From NCBI RefSeq assembly GCF_024505045.1, contig NZ_JANIBM010000005.1, forward strand, positions 124,001 through 188,000: a stretch of DNA of 64,000 nt, in the 5' to 3' direction. The stretch is from Methylomonas aurea. Lineage in GTDB: Bacteria; Pseudomonadota; Gammaproteobacteria; Methylococcales; Methylomonadaceae. This document shows, piece by piece, positions 7,176 to 16,481 of the stretch; position 1 is the first letter of the stretch, and each line of letters starts with the position of its first letter. Under the pieces are notes generated by a model. That model was not told where the DNA came from. It saw only the letters and a program-made list of their open reading frames with translations, and did not search any database. Made by a program: the position numbers and the translations under genes.

Positions 7176-9599
7176 TCAAGCTGGCGTTTCTGCCAATAAG
7201 CGTTCAAAGTCCTCTGCCGGCAGCGGCCTGGCGAACAAATAGCCTTGACCATAATCGCAGCCTGCCGCTGCCAGCAATTCGCGCTGGTTGCCGGTCTCGA
7301 TTCCCTCCGCGACCACCTTGATCCCCAGTTTATGGGCCATGACGATGATGGCCTCGCATAGCGCCAAGTCGTCCGAACCCGCCGCCAGATTGCGGACGAA
7401 GCTTTGGTCGATCTTGATGTAATCGATATCGAATTTCTTCAAGTAGGACAAGGACGAATAGCCGGTGCCGAAGTCGTCCAGCGACACTTGAATGCCGGCG
7501 TCGCGGAAGGCCAACAATTGCTCGGCGACGCTACCGCTGGCTTCCAGCAACAAGCCTTCGGTAATTTCGATGACGATGCTGTTGCCCGACAGGTTCAGGG
7601 CTTGCAACTGCTCGCGCCAGCCGCGGTGGCTGTCGCGCTCGTTGCGGAATTGCACCGGCGATTTATTGATCGTGATTTGAAAGCCGGCGTCGATTGAAGC
7701 CCGCCAGACCAGGAGTTGTTTGGCGGCCTGTTGAAACGTCCAGTTGCCGATCTGGCTGATGAGCCCGGTTTCCTCGGCGATCGGGATAAACTCGGACGGG
7801 CTGACGATGCCGCGCTGCGGATGGCGCCAGCGGATCAAGGCTTCGGCTTTGCGGACCCGGCCGCTGGCCAATTCCACGATAGGTTGGTAGCACAAATAGA
7901 ACTGGCCGGACGTTACGGCATGGCGCAGATCGTTACTCAGCCGCAGCCGGGATTGGGCTGCTTCCTGCATGGCTGGAATGAAAAAACAGTATTGGTTGCG
8001 GCCCAGGCGTTTGGCTTCGTACATCGCTTGATCGGCATGCTTCAGCAGCGATTTCAGATCGCCGGCATCGTCCGGAAAAAATGCGATGCCGATGCTGGTC
8101 GAAATGTAGGCTACTTCGTTGCCCAGTTCGAAACATTCGGTCATCCGTTGTAATAAATCCCGGGCGATGCGTTCCACGTTGCTGGGATCGCCGACCTCGC
8201 CGAGGATGACCGTGAATTCGTCGCCACCCAGCCGGGCTACCGTGTCGGTTTCGCGCACGCTGGCGACGATGCGTTGGGCGGCGATCTGCAACAAGCGGTC
8301 ACCCATGTCGTGCCCCAGGGTATCGTTCACTTCCTTAAACAAATCCAGGTCGATGAACAATACCGCCAGCCGGCTGCGTTCGCGCTTGGCTTTTTTGATG
8401 TCGTGGCCGAGCCGATCGTGAAACATACGCCGGTTGGGCAGTTGCGTCAGCGGATCGAAGTTGGCTTGCTGCCAGATCAGGCCTTCGGCCTGTTTCTTTT
8501 CTGTGATGTCCGAAAACAAGGCCATGCGCCGGTGGACCTGGCGGTTGGCGTCGAATATCGTATTCACGGTCAACGCTTTGGCGAAAGTCTCGCCGTTTTT
8601 GCGTTTGTCCCACACTTCGCCGCGCCAATGGCCGTCCTTGCGGATTGCTTGCCACATCGCCGCACTGTGGCTGTCGGGGTTCAGCAGGCCGATGTGTTTG
8701 CCGACGACCTCGTTCGATTCGTAGCCGGTAATGGCGGTGAATGCCGGATTGATGGTCAGAATGCGGTCGTCGGCGTCGGCCAGCAGCATCGCCTCGCTGC
8801 TGTGCTGGTAAATCAACGCCGCTTGTTGCAGGGCTTCCTCGACTCGCTTACGTTCGCGGATGTCGCGGGCGATAGCCAGGTTGTAGCCGATGTTGCCGTA
8901 TTCGAAATAATTGGCGACCACTTCGACCGGCAAAATCTCGCCCTGCTTGGTCTGGTGTAGCGTTTCCACGGTTACCGAGCGCCGGCTTTTCAATTCCAGC
9001 CAATGTTCGCTCCAAACCGCTTTCGGAAACAACGGGTCGATATCGAACACGCTCATCTGCAACAACTCCCGGTGGCTGTAACCCAAGGTTTTGCAGGATT
9101 GGTTGTTGACGTACAGGAAACGGGCGTCTTCCGCGATCAGATAGGCGCTGTCCTGCATCTGGTCCATGCCGAAACTGAGCTGGGCCAGACGCCGGCGCGA
9201 GTTTTTCTGTTCGGTGACGTCGCGGAAGCTCCAAACCCGGCCGACGGTTTCGCCGTCGGCGACTTGCGGTTGGTAATAGCTCTCGACGATGCGGCCGTCT
9301 TTGAACTCGAGTTCCTGGTAATGCTGTTGTTTCGATTGGCGGTAAATGTCGTCGACCCGGTGCAGAAATTCGTCGGCATGTTTCAATTGGCCGAAGATGT
9401 AGCGTAGCGATTCGGCAGGATCGCCGACTTGCAAACCGCCTTCGGCTATCCCCCAAATCCGCTTGAATTGCGGATTGAAGGCCGCGACGCGCCCGTCGGC
9501 ATCGATAACCAGGATGGCGTCCGCCGCGGAGTCGAGCGCAGCCTGCAGCACGGCTAGCGATTGATGCAGTTGGTTTAAGTTCTGCTCTGAATGAAGCAT
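7176..9599 (-). CDS. PAS-PAS-PAS-GGDEF-EAL c-di-GMP turnover protein
   Basis: The protein has 807 residues and no membrane segment. Three PAS domains (about 20-130, 140-255, 260-375) are followed by a GGDEF domain (about 380-545) and an EAL domain (about 555-800). The GGDEF motif is intact (RLGGDEF) with an RxxD inhibitory site (RETD) five residues before it. The EAL domain keeps EALIRW, DDFGTGYSS and the K-I-D-x-S strand needed for metal and catalysis. So the protein could both make and degrade c-di-GMP, with the PAS domains sensing a cytosolic signal such as redox state or a ligand. It is convergent with the small exported protein gene. Which activity dominates cannot be read from sequence. 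Confidence 0.93.
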   Translation of the reverse strand: MLHSEQNLNQLHQSLAVLQAALDSAADAILVIDADGRVAAFNPQFKRIWGIAEGGLQVGDPAESLRYIFGQLKHADEFLHRVDDIYRQSKQQHYQELEFKDGRIVESYYQPQVADGETVGRVWSFRDVTEQKNSRRRLAQLSFGMDQMQDSAYLIAEDARFLYVNNQSCKTLGYSHRELLQMSVFDIDPLFPKAVWSEHWLELKSRRSVTVETLHQTKQGEILPVEVVANYFEYGNIGYNLAIARDIRERKRVEEALQQAALIYQHSSEAMLLADADDRILTINPAFTAITGYESNEVVGKHIGLLNPDSHSAAMWQAIRKDGHWRGEVWDKRKNGETFAKALTVNTIFDANRQVHRRMALFSDITEKKQAEGLIWQQANFDPLTQLPNRRMFHDRLGHDIKKAKRERSRLAVLFIDLDLFKEVNDTLGHDMGDRLLQIAAQRIVASVRETDTVARLGGDEFTVILGEVGDPSNVERIARDLLQRMTECFELGNEVAYISTSIGIAFFPDDAGDLKSLLKHADQAMYEAKRLGRNQYCFFIPAMQEAAQSRLRLSNDLRHAVTSGQFYLCYQPIVELASGRVRKAEALIRWRHPQRGIVSPSEFIPIAEETGLISQIGNWTFQQAAKQLLVWRASIDAGFQITINKSPVQFRNERDSHRGWREQLQALNLSGNSIVIEITEGLLLEASGSVAEQLLAFRDAGIQVSLDDFGTGYSSLSYLKKFDIDYIKIDQSFVRNLAAGSDDLALCEAIIVMAHKLGIKVVAEGIETGNQRELLAAAGCDYGQGYLFARPLPAEDFERLLAETPA

Positions 9600-9718
9600 G
9601 AAGGCGAGGTGAATATAGCGCAGGCCTAAGGCTTGGGCCTTAAAAGCGAACCAATCGCTTAAGCCTAGCCGAATTGGCGGATTTGGCCGAGGATAATGGT
9701 TGGAGCGGTAAAACCGCC

Positions 9719-10702
9719 TTAGCCTGCGGCGTAGTAATGCATGGCTCCCAATAGCGGCGTGCGCGGGTTCAGTGCCAGTTTGACCGGTACTTTCGATAAC
9801 ATGGCCTGAAACCGGCCTTTGGCAACGAAGGACTGCACAAACTCGCCGGATTCCAGCACCGGGCGTATTTTCGGACCGATGCCGCCGCCGATGAAAACGC
9901 CGCCGGTGGCGAAGGCTTTCAGTGCGAGATTGCCGGCCTCGGCGCCGTACAATTCGGCGAACAAGCGCACGGTTTCCCGGCAGGCCAGGTCTTCGCCGTC
10001 AACACCCAGCCGCGAAATCAGGGCGTTGCGGTCGACGCCGGCTGCATCGGCCGCGGCCGGAACCGCCGGGCAGGGCGGGGCGTAGCAGCTATCGACCAGA
10101 AAGTCGTAAATATTGCTGAAGCCGAGGCCGGACAGGATTCGTTCCCAACTGACGTGGGCCGGATATTTTTGCCGCAAATAGGCCAACAAGCGGTCTTGCT
10201 GCGGGTTCTGCGGCGCGAAATCGCAATGGCCGCCTTCGGTGGCAATGGGATGGTAGTTGTTACCGTCCCAATGCAGAATGGCTTCGCCGAGGCCGGTGCC
10301 GGCCGCGATTACGGCGATATTGCCGGTTTGCGCTTCGGCGTTGGGATTCAGCTCGATAAAGTCTTGCGCCTGCAAATGCAGCATGCCGATCGCCATCGCT
10401 TCCAGGTCGTTGAGCAATTTGACGCGCTCGGTTCCCAGGCGCAGCTTCAACTCCGCGCCGTCCAGCAGCCAGGGCAGGTTGGTGGTTTGGCAACGTTGGT
10501 GCAACACCGGACCGGCGATGCCGAAACAGGCAGCAGCCACCTTGCCGGAACCGTTCAGAAACAGAGCCAGAATCTCGTCGAAGCTGGCGAATTCGCCGCT
10601 GGCGAAGGTTTGTTCGCGCAGGCAGTTCAACGAGCCGTCGCCCAGGGTTTCGATTAAGGCCAGAACCGTTTTGGTTCCGCCGATGTCGCCGGCTAGAATC
10701 AT
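9719..10702 (-). CDS. glk: glucokinase
   Basis: The protein has 327 residues, the usual size of the Glk family (PF02685). The N-terminal phosphate-binding motif GDIGGTKT lies at residues 5-12. The glucose-binding region includes L-N-D-L-E-A (about 101-106), the strand AVIAAGTGLGEAIL (about 131-144) and the E-G-G-H segment (about 156-159). A C-terminal FIGGGIGPK motif matches the adenine-binding loop. It phosphorylates glucose to glucose 6-phosphate with ATP in the cytoplasm. It begins 7 bases after the phosphorylase-kinase-like gene, so the two are surely co-transcribed. In a methanotroph this pair would suit glycogen or sucrose turnover rather than uptake of external sugar, which is an inference. 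Confidence 0.95.
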   Translation of the reverse strand: MILAGDIGGTKTVLALIETLGDGSLNCLREQTFASGEFASFDEILALFLNGSGKVAAACFGIAGPVLHQRCQTTNLPWLLDGAELKLRLGTERVKLLNDLEAMAIGMLHLQAQDFIELNPNAEAQTGNIAVIAAGTGLGEAILHWDGNNYHPIATEGGHCDFAPQNPQQDRLLAYLRQKYPAHVSWERILSGLGFSNIYDFLVDSCYAPPCPAVPAAADAAGVDRNALISRLGVDGEDLACRETVRLFAELYGAEAGNLALKAFATGGVFIGGGIGPKIRPVLESGEFVQSFVAKGRFQAMLSKVPVKLALNPRTPLLGAMHYYAAG

Positions 10703-10709
10703 AATGTCC

Positions 10710-13700
10710 TCACGCAGTTGGGTTGGCGTTGTTGAGCAGGTGGATCAGGGCGTCGAGTATTGCGTTGGCAACCGCATGCGGCGGCAATTGGTAGAAAGCC
10801 TGCCAAGCCAGCGAGACGCAGTCTTCGTAGTGGTCGCGGTATTGCGGATGCCGTTGCAGCCAACTGATCCGCACCGCATGGCCGATCAAAATATCGGTGA
10901 CCAGCGTGTCGTCGATATAAAGATCCGGATTTTCCCTGACGATGGAGGCCAGCGCACGCAGCGCTTCCACACTCAACTGCCGATACACCGGCGCCTGAAT
11001 CTTGTTCAGGATATGGTTGATATGCAGGCGGAAGGTTTGTTCCCCGGCGGTCATCTGCGCCAACATCATTTCGCTGTCGATACGGCGTTTGCTGTTGTAT
11101 TTCTCGCCGACCATCAAGCCCTTGCAATGGTGCAGCAAAGTCCACAAACCGCTGAAAAAGGCTTCGTTTTCGCGGCCGACGCTGCCTTGCTGTTCGCGCC
11201 AGGCATACCAATCTTCGGCGCCGGCGCGGTCTTTCGGGTCCATGGACTCCGGAAAGCGGGCCGCGGCCAGATCGCGTTGCGGGCCTTCGTAATTCAAGGT
11301 CTCGACTTGGCCGAGCTGGTTCTCGCTGTTGTTGTAGTCTTCCAGCGTTTCCCGAACCATAGTCGCGACTTGGTGCGGCGGTAGCGATAGTATGTCGTTG
11401 AAGGCCTGGTCCAACGAAGAGCTGTGCAATCGCTTGTAGCGGGCGATGATCAATTGCAGGATATGGCCGACGCGGATGGTGTGCATGTCGGCGAACAGAG
11501 TGGGCTTCAGTTTGATCAGCATGCCCAGGTAGAGAATCAATTCCTGGACGATGATTTGCTGGCTGCTATCGCCGGGGTTGAAGGTGCGGATCGTTTCCAG
11601 AATTTGCCAGGAATCGGTCGGTCGCCGCAACGTGGCTTTACCGCTGTAGGCACGACCGACGGTCAGGCCGTGTTGGCGCACCAGGATCTCGGTAGCGGCT
11701 TGTTCCAGGTTGATATCGTATTTTTCCAGCAGTCCGGCGCAACGGCGCACCAAGTACCAGGCATGGCAATCGCCGGCGCGGGCGTAAACCTCCTCCAGCA
11801 AGTCGCGCACCCGGCACGGTGTACCTTCGCTATTGCGCAGGCCGGTGTCGAAGTTCAGGCCGTGGCGTTGGCATAGCAAGCTCAACGCTTCCAACTGGGC
11901 ATACAGGTTGGGTGTGGTCTGCAGCAATTCGATCAGTTGCTCGTCGCCGCCGATTTCCCACTCTGTCATTAGCAGGTTATCGATGGCCTGTAGCGCTCCT
12001 TCGCTGCTGGGCATGACCTGAGCGAACGGTCGCTCGCCTTCATCCCAACTGGCTTCGGAGAATGTGAAATCGTGCAGGTAGCCGATATGCTCGCGAGCGG
12101 CCGATGCCACCAAGTCGGTCAGCAAGCCGAGCGAGGCGCTTACGCCTTCCAGGGTGCCTTGGCGCAACTGCTCGATAAAGTTCAGCAGCACTTGCCGGTC
12201 GGCGCTGTGCAGCATGTTGTGGCGAATGCTGATCGCCAGCAACGGCGGCGCGGCGCTGTCGCAGTGGTTGCTGAGGTAGGTTAGTTCCATGCGCAGACGT
12301 TGGATTAGCAGTTGGTTGTCCATCGCCAGATAGAACCCTTTCTGGTTCATGAACTGGGGCAGGAACAACAAGGGTTCGCCGGCCAGCAGGTATAACTTGG
12401 AGGTCGACAGCGTGCGCAGTTGCCGCAATGGTCGGCCGGTCAGGCCGATCCGGTCGTTGCGTCCGACCTGAGTGTAGGCGGCGGCCAATTCGCTGGCATC
12501 GCGGACCTGAATCGGTGCGATTTCGGTCAGGGTTTGCGCCGGGATGCCCAGCGCGCGCAATTCGTCGCGCACCTCGTCGTCTTCGGCCAACAAGGCGATC
12601 TGTACGGTAGCGGCGGCGTGCAGTCGGTTGGCCTTGTAACGGCCCAACGGGTCGATATCGTCCAGGCCGATCAAGCCGTCCTGCAACAAGCCGCCGAGGA
12701 TGTACAGGCTTTGCGCCCAGACCAGCGGCACGTTCTCGTTGGCGATGCGGGTTTGGCTGTGCGGGTGGCGTTTTTCGGCGGCGATCGCGTGTTCCGGTAC
12801 GATGTACAACTCCGGTAACAGCCACTGGCCGTTGTGTTCTACCAGCAAATCGTCCAGTTTACGCCGGTAGTCGCCGACGCCTTCGCTGTCGCCGGCAAAC
12901 AGTTTGTTCAGTAGCAGGTAGCAGAAAAACAGCGGCCATTCGCATTCGATGTCCATGAATTGCTTCAATTCGCTGGGTTCGTAATGCAGGCGCTGATGGT
13001 CCTCGATCACCGTTTGGTGGCCGTCGAGCAGAAAGCGTTTGCAGCCGTAACGGCCTTGCAGTTTCTCGACGATCAAGCGCTCGGTGCGGGTGCGCAGCTC
13101 CGGGTTGTCGACGGCAAAGGCCGGGAAACCGGTCACGCTCAAAACCGCCGAATCGACTTCCTTGGAGATCGATTCCCGCGGCAGCAGGGATTCCAGCGTG
13201 ATCCGGCTGCGGGCGATATCGTCGCTGATGACATGGATCACCGCGGTCTGGCCGCCGTCCTTGCCGAATAAATTGAAGCCGGACATGGCCTCCAATGCCG
13301 CTTTGGCCATGCCGATCGAGCTGGCGTTGAGTTCGGCGATGCCGTGGTTCATTTTGTTGCCGCGTTCCCAAATGCCGTAATCCGGCGTGCGGTAGGCGCG
13401 GCTGATGTAGTGCACCAGATTCTGCACGAAGTTGACTTCGTCGGTGGTGAACACGATCCGCAGCCCGGACGCGGTCATTTGTGCCAGCATCAGTAAAAAC
13501 AGCGAGGTGGCGTCCAGTTGCAGATGGCCCCATTCGTTGTCGCCGACCACGACTTCGCCGGTTTGGGTGTTGTACTTGGCGTGCAGCGCGTCCAGCGGGT
13601 CTTGGCTATGTTTGAATTTTTCGACCTTGGCCGCCTGGCGCATCATCGCAATCAGCAAACCGCGCATCAGCTTGACCACGCTCTGTTCCAGCAGATAGGT

Positions 13701-13925
13701 GCGCTCCTGTTGGCCTTCCAGTTTACGGTAGGCCAAAGCCAAACCCCAGGCCGCCAGGATGCTATAGACATTGTCGCGGACCCAGGCGTCGGTGTAATTG
13801 CCGTGGGTATTGACCGCGGTGCTGGCCGGCAGCAGGCCGCTGATCCAGTCCTGGCGCTGCAGAATGATGTCGTGGACTTGGCGGTAGTAGCGGTCGAGCG
13901 TTTCGGATGTGCTGGTAGACATCAT
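10710..13925 (-). CDS. phosphorylase kinase alpha/beta-like protein with GH15-type (alpha/alpha)6 barrel
   Basis: The protein has 1071 residues. The N-terminal 450 residues closely follow the glucoamylase-like domain of animal phosphorylase kinase alpha and beta subunits: DAWVRDNVYSILAAWGLALAYRK (about 46-68), the QSVVKLMRGLL helix, WGHLQLDATS (about 132-141), WERGNK-N-H-G-I-A-E-L-N-A-S-S (about 186-203) and IECEWPLFF (about 328-336). The rest is helical and resembles the PhK C-terminal half. In animals these subunits regulate glycogen phosphorylase activation; the bacterial function is unknown, possibly glucan binding or hydrolysis. There is no signal peptide. It is followed 7 bases later by glucokinase, pointing to glycogen or maltodextrin metabolism. 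Two tandem ATG codons (13925, 13922) are possible starts. Confidence 0.85.
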   Translation of the reverse strand: MMSTSTSETLDRYYRQVHDIILQRQDWISGLLPASTAVNTHGNYTDAWVRDNVYSILAAWGLALAYRKLEGQQERTYLLEQSVVKLMRGLLIAMMRQAAKVEKFKHSQDPLDALHAKYNTQTGEVVVGDNEWGHLQLDATSLFLLMLAQMTASGLRIVFTTDEVNFVQNLVHYISRAYRTPDYGIWERGNKMNHGIAELNASSIGMAKAALEAMSGFNLFGKDGGQTAVIHVISDDIARSRITLESLLPRESISKEVDSAVLSVTGFPAFAVDNPELRTRTERLIVEKLQGRYGCKRFLLDGHQTVIEDHQRLHYEPSELKQFMDIECEWPLFFCYLLLNKLFAGDSEGVGDYRRKLDDLLVEHNGQWLLPELYIVPEHAIAAEKRHPHSQTRIANENVPLVWAQSLYILGGLLQDGLIGLDDIDPLGRYKANRLHAAATVQIALLAEDDEVRDELRALGIPAQTLTEIAPIQVRDASELAAAYTQVGRNDRIGLTGRPLRQLRTLSTSKLYLLAGEPLLFLPQFMNQKGFYLAMDNQLLIQRLRMELTYLSNHCDSAAPPLLAISIRHNMLHSADRQVLLNFIEQLRQGTLEGVSASLGLLTDLVASAAREHIGYLHDFTFSEASWDEGERPFAQVMPSSEGALQAIDNLLMTEWEIGGDEQLIELLQTTPNLYAQLEALSLLCQRHGLNFDTGLRNSEGTPCRVRDLLEEVYARAGDCHAWYLVRRCAGLLEKYDINLEQAATEILVRQHGLTVGRAYSGKATLRRPTDSWQILETIRTFNPGDSSQQIIVQELILYLGMLIKLKPTLFADMHTIRVGHILQLIIARYKRLHSSSLDQAFNDILSLPPHQVATMVRETLEDYNNSENQLGQVETLNYEGPQRDLAAARFPESMDPKDRAGAEDWYAWREQQGSVGRENEAFFSGLWTLLHHCKGLMVGEKYNSKRRIDSEMMLAQMTAGEQTFRLHINHILNKIQAPVYRQLSVEALRALASIVRENPDLYIDDTLVTDILIGHAVRISWLQRHPQYRDHYEDCVSLAWQAFYQLPPHAVANAILDALIHLLNNANPTA

Positions 13926-13964
13926 GTCGTTATCCCAGGTGAAGTTAAAACGGCGGGACGCCGA

Positions 13965-14531
13965 TCAGGCTTTTGGTAGGGTGACTCCGGTCTGGCCCTG
14001 GTATTTGCCGCCCCGGTCTTTGTACGAGGTTTCGCAGATTTCGTCGCCGCCGAAAAACAGCATTTGCGCCACGCCTTCGTTGGCGTAGATTTTGGCCGGC
14101 AGCGGGGTAGTGTTCGAAAACTCCAGTGTCACGTGGCCTTCCCATTCCGGTTCCAGCGGCGTGACGTTGACGATGATGCCGCAGCGGGCGTAGGTCGATT
14201 TACCCAAACACACCACCAGCACGTCGCGCGGAATCCGGAAATATTCGACGGTGCGCGCCAACGCGAACGAATTGGGCGGAATGATGCAGACATCGGATTT
14301 GACGTCGACAAAGCTGGCTTCGTCGAAATCCTTCGGGTCGACAATCGTCGAGTTGATGTTGGTGAAGATTTTAAATTCGTTGGAGCAGCGGACGTCGTAG
14401 CCGTAGCTGGAGGTGCCGTAGGAAATAATGCGGCCCTGGGCGGATTCGCGAATCTGGCCGGCCTGAAACGGCTCGATCATGCCGTGTTGCTCGGACATGC
14501 GGCGAATCCATTGGTCTGATTTAATGCTCAT
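13965..14531 (-). CDS. dcd: dCTP deaminase
   Basis: The protein has 188 residues, the usual length. It converts dCTP to dUTP and ammonia, feeding dTTP synthesis. Recognisable motifs are SYGYDVRCS (about 42-50), the [11 protein letters not shown] loop (about 108-118) and the catalytic [14 protein letters not shown] region (about 126-139), whose Glu in T-L-E-F activates water. The C-terminal [13 protein letters not shown] loop closes over the nucleotide. It lies 39 bases upstream of the phosphorylase-kinase-like gene on the same strand. It diverges from the TetR gene across about 170 bases of AT-rich spacer. Confidence 0.97.
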   Translation of the reverse strand: MSIKSDQWIRRMSEQHGMIEPFQAGQIRESAQGRIISYGTSSYGYDVRCSNEFKIFTNINSTIVDPKDFDEASFVDVKSDVCIIPPNSFALARTVEYFRIPRDVLVVCLGKSTYARCGIIVNVTPLEPEWEGHVTLEFSNTTPLPAKIYANEGVAQMLFFGGDEICETSYKDRGGKYQGQTGVTLPKA

Positions 14532-14673
14532 GTGGCTGGTTTATCGGAAAGCAGAAACAAAGCTGCAACATAACATAATGAAGCCGAAAAATCGCTAATT
14601 GCCTGGCCCGGTGCCGTTTGCCGATGCCGTTGGCAAACAGCATTAAAGAATTAGAAAAAACTGATTTACAAAC

Positions 14674-14686
14674 TAGACGACCGGTC
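14674..14686. promoter_or_regulatory. operator-like site TAGACGACCGGTC before the TetR gene
   Basis: The 13-base sequence TAGACGACCGGTC contains the perfect palindrome CGACCGGTCG (14678-14687) and lies just before the regulator start. The same 13 bases recur at 16451-16463 before the DUF4242 gene. TetR-family proteins usually bind such short palindromes and repress their own gene, so this is the likely operator. Confidence 0.65.
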
Positions 14687-14700
14687 GCATAATGCGGTCC

Positions 14701-15297
14701 ATGGCGAAAACAGCACCCAAACAAGTAAAAAAAGACAGACTTCTCGATCAGGGCGTTAGTCTGCTATTGGAAAAAGGCTATCACGCCACCGGCTTGAAAG
14801 AGATCCTGGACACGGTACAGATTCCGAAAGGCTCGTTTTACAGCTATTTCGGCAGCAAGGAACAATTCGCGGCCGAGGCGATACATCATTACATCGAGCC
14901 GTTTATCCTGCGTTTATCCGGCCATTTGCAAAACCCGGAAACGGACGGTCTGGCTGCCTTGAAGGCTTACTACCTGGGATTGATCGCCGAAGTGGCGCAA
15001 ACTGGGTTTAAGGGCGGTTGTCTGCTAGGCAATTTGATGGGCGAGATTGGCGACACCAGCCCATTGTGTCGCGATGCCTTATTGGATGCGGTTGGCAGAT
15101 ACAGTGCCTTACAGCAAACGGCGTTGGAACGCGGCCAAAGGCAAGGTTCAGTGAGGCTGGACCGCTCGGCCAAGAGTATGGCGGATTTGATGCTAAACGG
15201 CTGGCAGGGCGCGCTGCTGCGGATGAAAGTCGAGCAATCGGTGGAACCGTTACAGGCGGTTTGCCGGGATTTGTTGGATGATTATTTTAGGGCTTAA
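14701..15297 (+). CDS. TetR-family transcriptional regulator, AcuR/NemR-like
   Basis: The protein has 198 residues from ATG 14701; an ATG at 14692 would add three residues and neither start has a clear ribosome-binding site. The N-terminal helix-turn-helix (residues about 28-58, with L-K-E-I-L-D and the recognition helix KGSFYSYFGSKEQF) is typical TetR. The C-terminal domain has the KGGCLLGNL motif with Cys107, a position comparable to the electrophile-sensing cysteine of NemR-like proteins. That suggests a reactive-compound sensor, which is inferred. Operator-like copies in its own promoter and before the DUF4242 gene suggest autoregulation and control of that gene, perhaps with the methanethiol-oxidase-like gene beyond it. 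Confidence 0.9.
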   Translation: MAKTAPKQVKKDRLLDQGVSLLLEKGYHATGLKEILDTVQIPKGSFYSYFGSKEQFAAEAIHHYIEPFILRLSGHLQNPETDGLAALKAYYLGLIAEVAQTGFKGGCLLGNLMGEIGDTSPLCRDALLDAVGRYSALQQTALERGQRQGSVRLDRSAKSMADLMLNGWQGALLRMKVEQSVEPLQAVCRDLLDDYFRA

Positions 15298-15349
15298 GTT
15301 TTTGTAATGTTTTGACATAAACTAAGACGTTGCCTAAAAAGTTGACCCT

Positions 15350-15721
15350 ATGCGTGTACTATTTTTTGCTTCTCTCTTGTTTAGTTATTCGCGGACATTG
15401 TTGGCGGAAAGCAATTGTGTGGTGCCCAATGCACGCTATGAAGATATTGCTTGCGCTATCGAGGCTTTCAATAGCGTGGAAGGGCAGCTTAACCACACTT
15501 ACAAAGCCCTATTCGAGAGTATGGGTTCAGAAGATAGGGCAAAACTTAAGGAAGCTCAGTTGGCATGGGTACAAGTTCGTGATGCCGACACCGCTTTTGC
15601 CTACGCAAGTTCGGGAGAAGAAGGTTCATTGGGTGCGTTAATATCGACCAACCACAAACTGGATATTACTCTTGAGCGAATCAAGCAGTTGAAGGGCTTT
15701 GCAATGGATAGGACGAATTAA
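15350..15721 (+). CDS. LprI-like exported protein (DUF1311 / lysozyme inhibitor LprI family)
   Basis: The protein has 123 residues. A signal peptide (MRVLFFASLLFSYSRTLLA) ends near residue 19. The mature part has the DUF1311 pattern: a conserved cysteine pair, then a long helix with LN-x-x-Y-K-A-L, K-L-K-E-A-Q-L-A-W-V-Q-V-R-D (about 66-79) in which the W-x-x-x-R-D element is diagnostic, and further helical repeats. Members in Mycobacterium (LprI) inhibit lysozyme; most others are uncharacterised periplasmic proteins. It lies between the TetR regulator and a toxin-antitoxin pair, in AT-richer DNA, and may have arrived with them. Confidence 0.75.
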   Translation: MRVLFFASLLFSYSRTLLAESNCVVPNARYEDIACAIEAFNSVEGQLNHTYKALFESMGSEDRAKLKEAQLAWVQVRDADTAFAYASSGEEGSLGALISTNHKLDITLERIKQLKGFAMDRTN

Positions 15722-15862
15722 TGAGGGGCATAGATGCTGAACGTCTGACGTGCATCGAGTCTCTCACTGTCGATGCCCGTGCTACGTTGCGCGTCTGGCG
15801 ATACAAAGGAGCAACTTGCAAAGAGTTAACAACTGTGAATATTACATCGGAGCAACTAAATC

Positions 15863-16093
15863 ATGATCAACGACCCTAAACGCATAATCGACGACGCGAT
15901 GCAATTAGAACCCGCTATGCGTGCCTTCATCGCTGAAACGTTGCTGGAATCACTGGACTTTGAGGAAGACTTTCCAGTATCAGCTGCATGGCAGGAAGAA
16001 ATTCAGCGCCGTTGTGCCGCGATTGATAACGGAACAGCTCGACTCGTCGATCACGAATCAGCGATAGCTCAATTGCGCGAAAGCCTTGCCTAA
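15863..16093 (+). CDS. antitoxin of a ParE-type toxin-antitoxin pair (addiction module component family)
   Basis: The protein has 76 residues and resembles the PF09720/TIGR02574 antitoxins: an N-terminal helix with L-x-P-A-M-R-A-F-I-A-E-T-L-L-E-S-L (about 16-32), a central W-Q-E-E-I-x-R-R segment (about 44-51) and a short C-terminal tail. Such antitoxins neutralise the adjacent toxin and help repress the operon. Its TAA stop overlaps the toxin's ATG by one base (TAATG), so the two are translationally coupled. Confidence 0.85.
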   Translation: MINDPKRIIDDAMQLEPAMRAFIAETLLESLDFEEDFPVSAAWQEEIQRRCAAIDNGTARLVDHESAIAQLRESLA

Positions 16094-16389
16094 TGCGGGT
16101 TGTTTGGAATGATGAGGCATTGGCCGAAGCGAATGCCGCTACCTTGTACTATCGAGAGAAGCAAGCGGAGTTGGGACAGCGTTTTGTCGATGCTATCGAG
16201 GATGCAACAGCAAAAATCGCCCATCGGCCATTGTTGTATCGGAAGCTAGCGGGTGATGTTCGCAAATGTAAATTACCGCACTTCCCTTTCGGTATTGTTT
16301 ACAGCGTTCGAGAGGATGCGATATACATCCTCGCCGTGATGCATATGCGACAAGAGCCGGGTTATTGGAAGCATCGGATTAAATCGTAA
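16093..16389 (+). CDS. RelE/ParE-family toxin
   Basis: The protein has 98 residues with the ParE fold pattern: an N-terminal W-N-D-E-A strand-helix, A-T-L-Y-Y-R-E-K-Q (about 16-24), a central F-V-D-A-I-E-D-A helix, the R-P-L-L-Y-R-K region, and the final strands F-P-F-G-I-V-Y-S-V and I-Y-I-L-A-V-M-H-x-R-Q-x-P-G-Y-W. ParE-type toxins poison DNA gyrase, while RelE types cut mRNA on ribosomes; sequence alone does not decide, but pairing with a PF09720 antitoxin favours ParE-like. A hairpin terminator follows 25 bases after the stop, closing the module. Confidence 0.88.
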   Translation: MRVVWNDEALAEANAATLYYREKQAELGQRFVDAIEDATAKIAHRPLLYRKLAGDVRKCKLPHFPFGIVYSVREDAIYILAVMHMRQEPGYWKHRIKS

Positions 16390-16413
16390 CTCTGACGTGA
16401 CAAACAAAAAACC

Positions 16414-16437
16414 GCTGCCCACCCGGCAGCATTTTTT
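16414..16437 (+). terminator. rho-independent terminator of the toxin-antitoxin operon
   Basis: The stem is GCTGCC / GGCAGC with a five-base loop (CACCC), followed by ATTTTTT. It lies directly after the toxin gene and just before the operator-like site of the DUF4242 gene, so transcription of the two units is probably separate. Confidence 0.8.
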
Positions 16438-16450
16438 AACGCCGGTAAAT

Positions 16451-16463
16451 TAGACGACCGGTC
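16451..16463. promoter_or_regulatory. second copy of the TetR operator-like site, before the DUF4242 gene
   Basis: It is identical over 13 bases (TAGACGACCGGTC) to the site in front of the TetR gene 1.8 kb upstream. It lies just upstream of an AGGAGG ribosome-binding site (16471-16476), where a repressor would block transcription. Confidence 0.65.
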
Positions 16464-16481
16464 ATTTATTAGGAGGTCATA

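Noticed and set aside
8274-8960. Open frame opposite the GGDEF-EAL gene
   Set aside because: It mirrors the conserved PAS/GGDEF coding region and shows no independent features.
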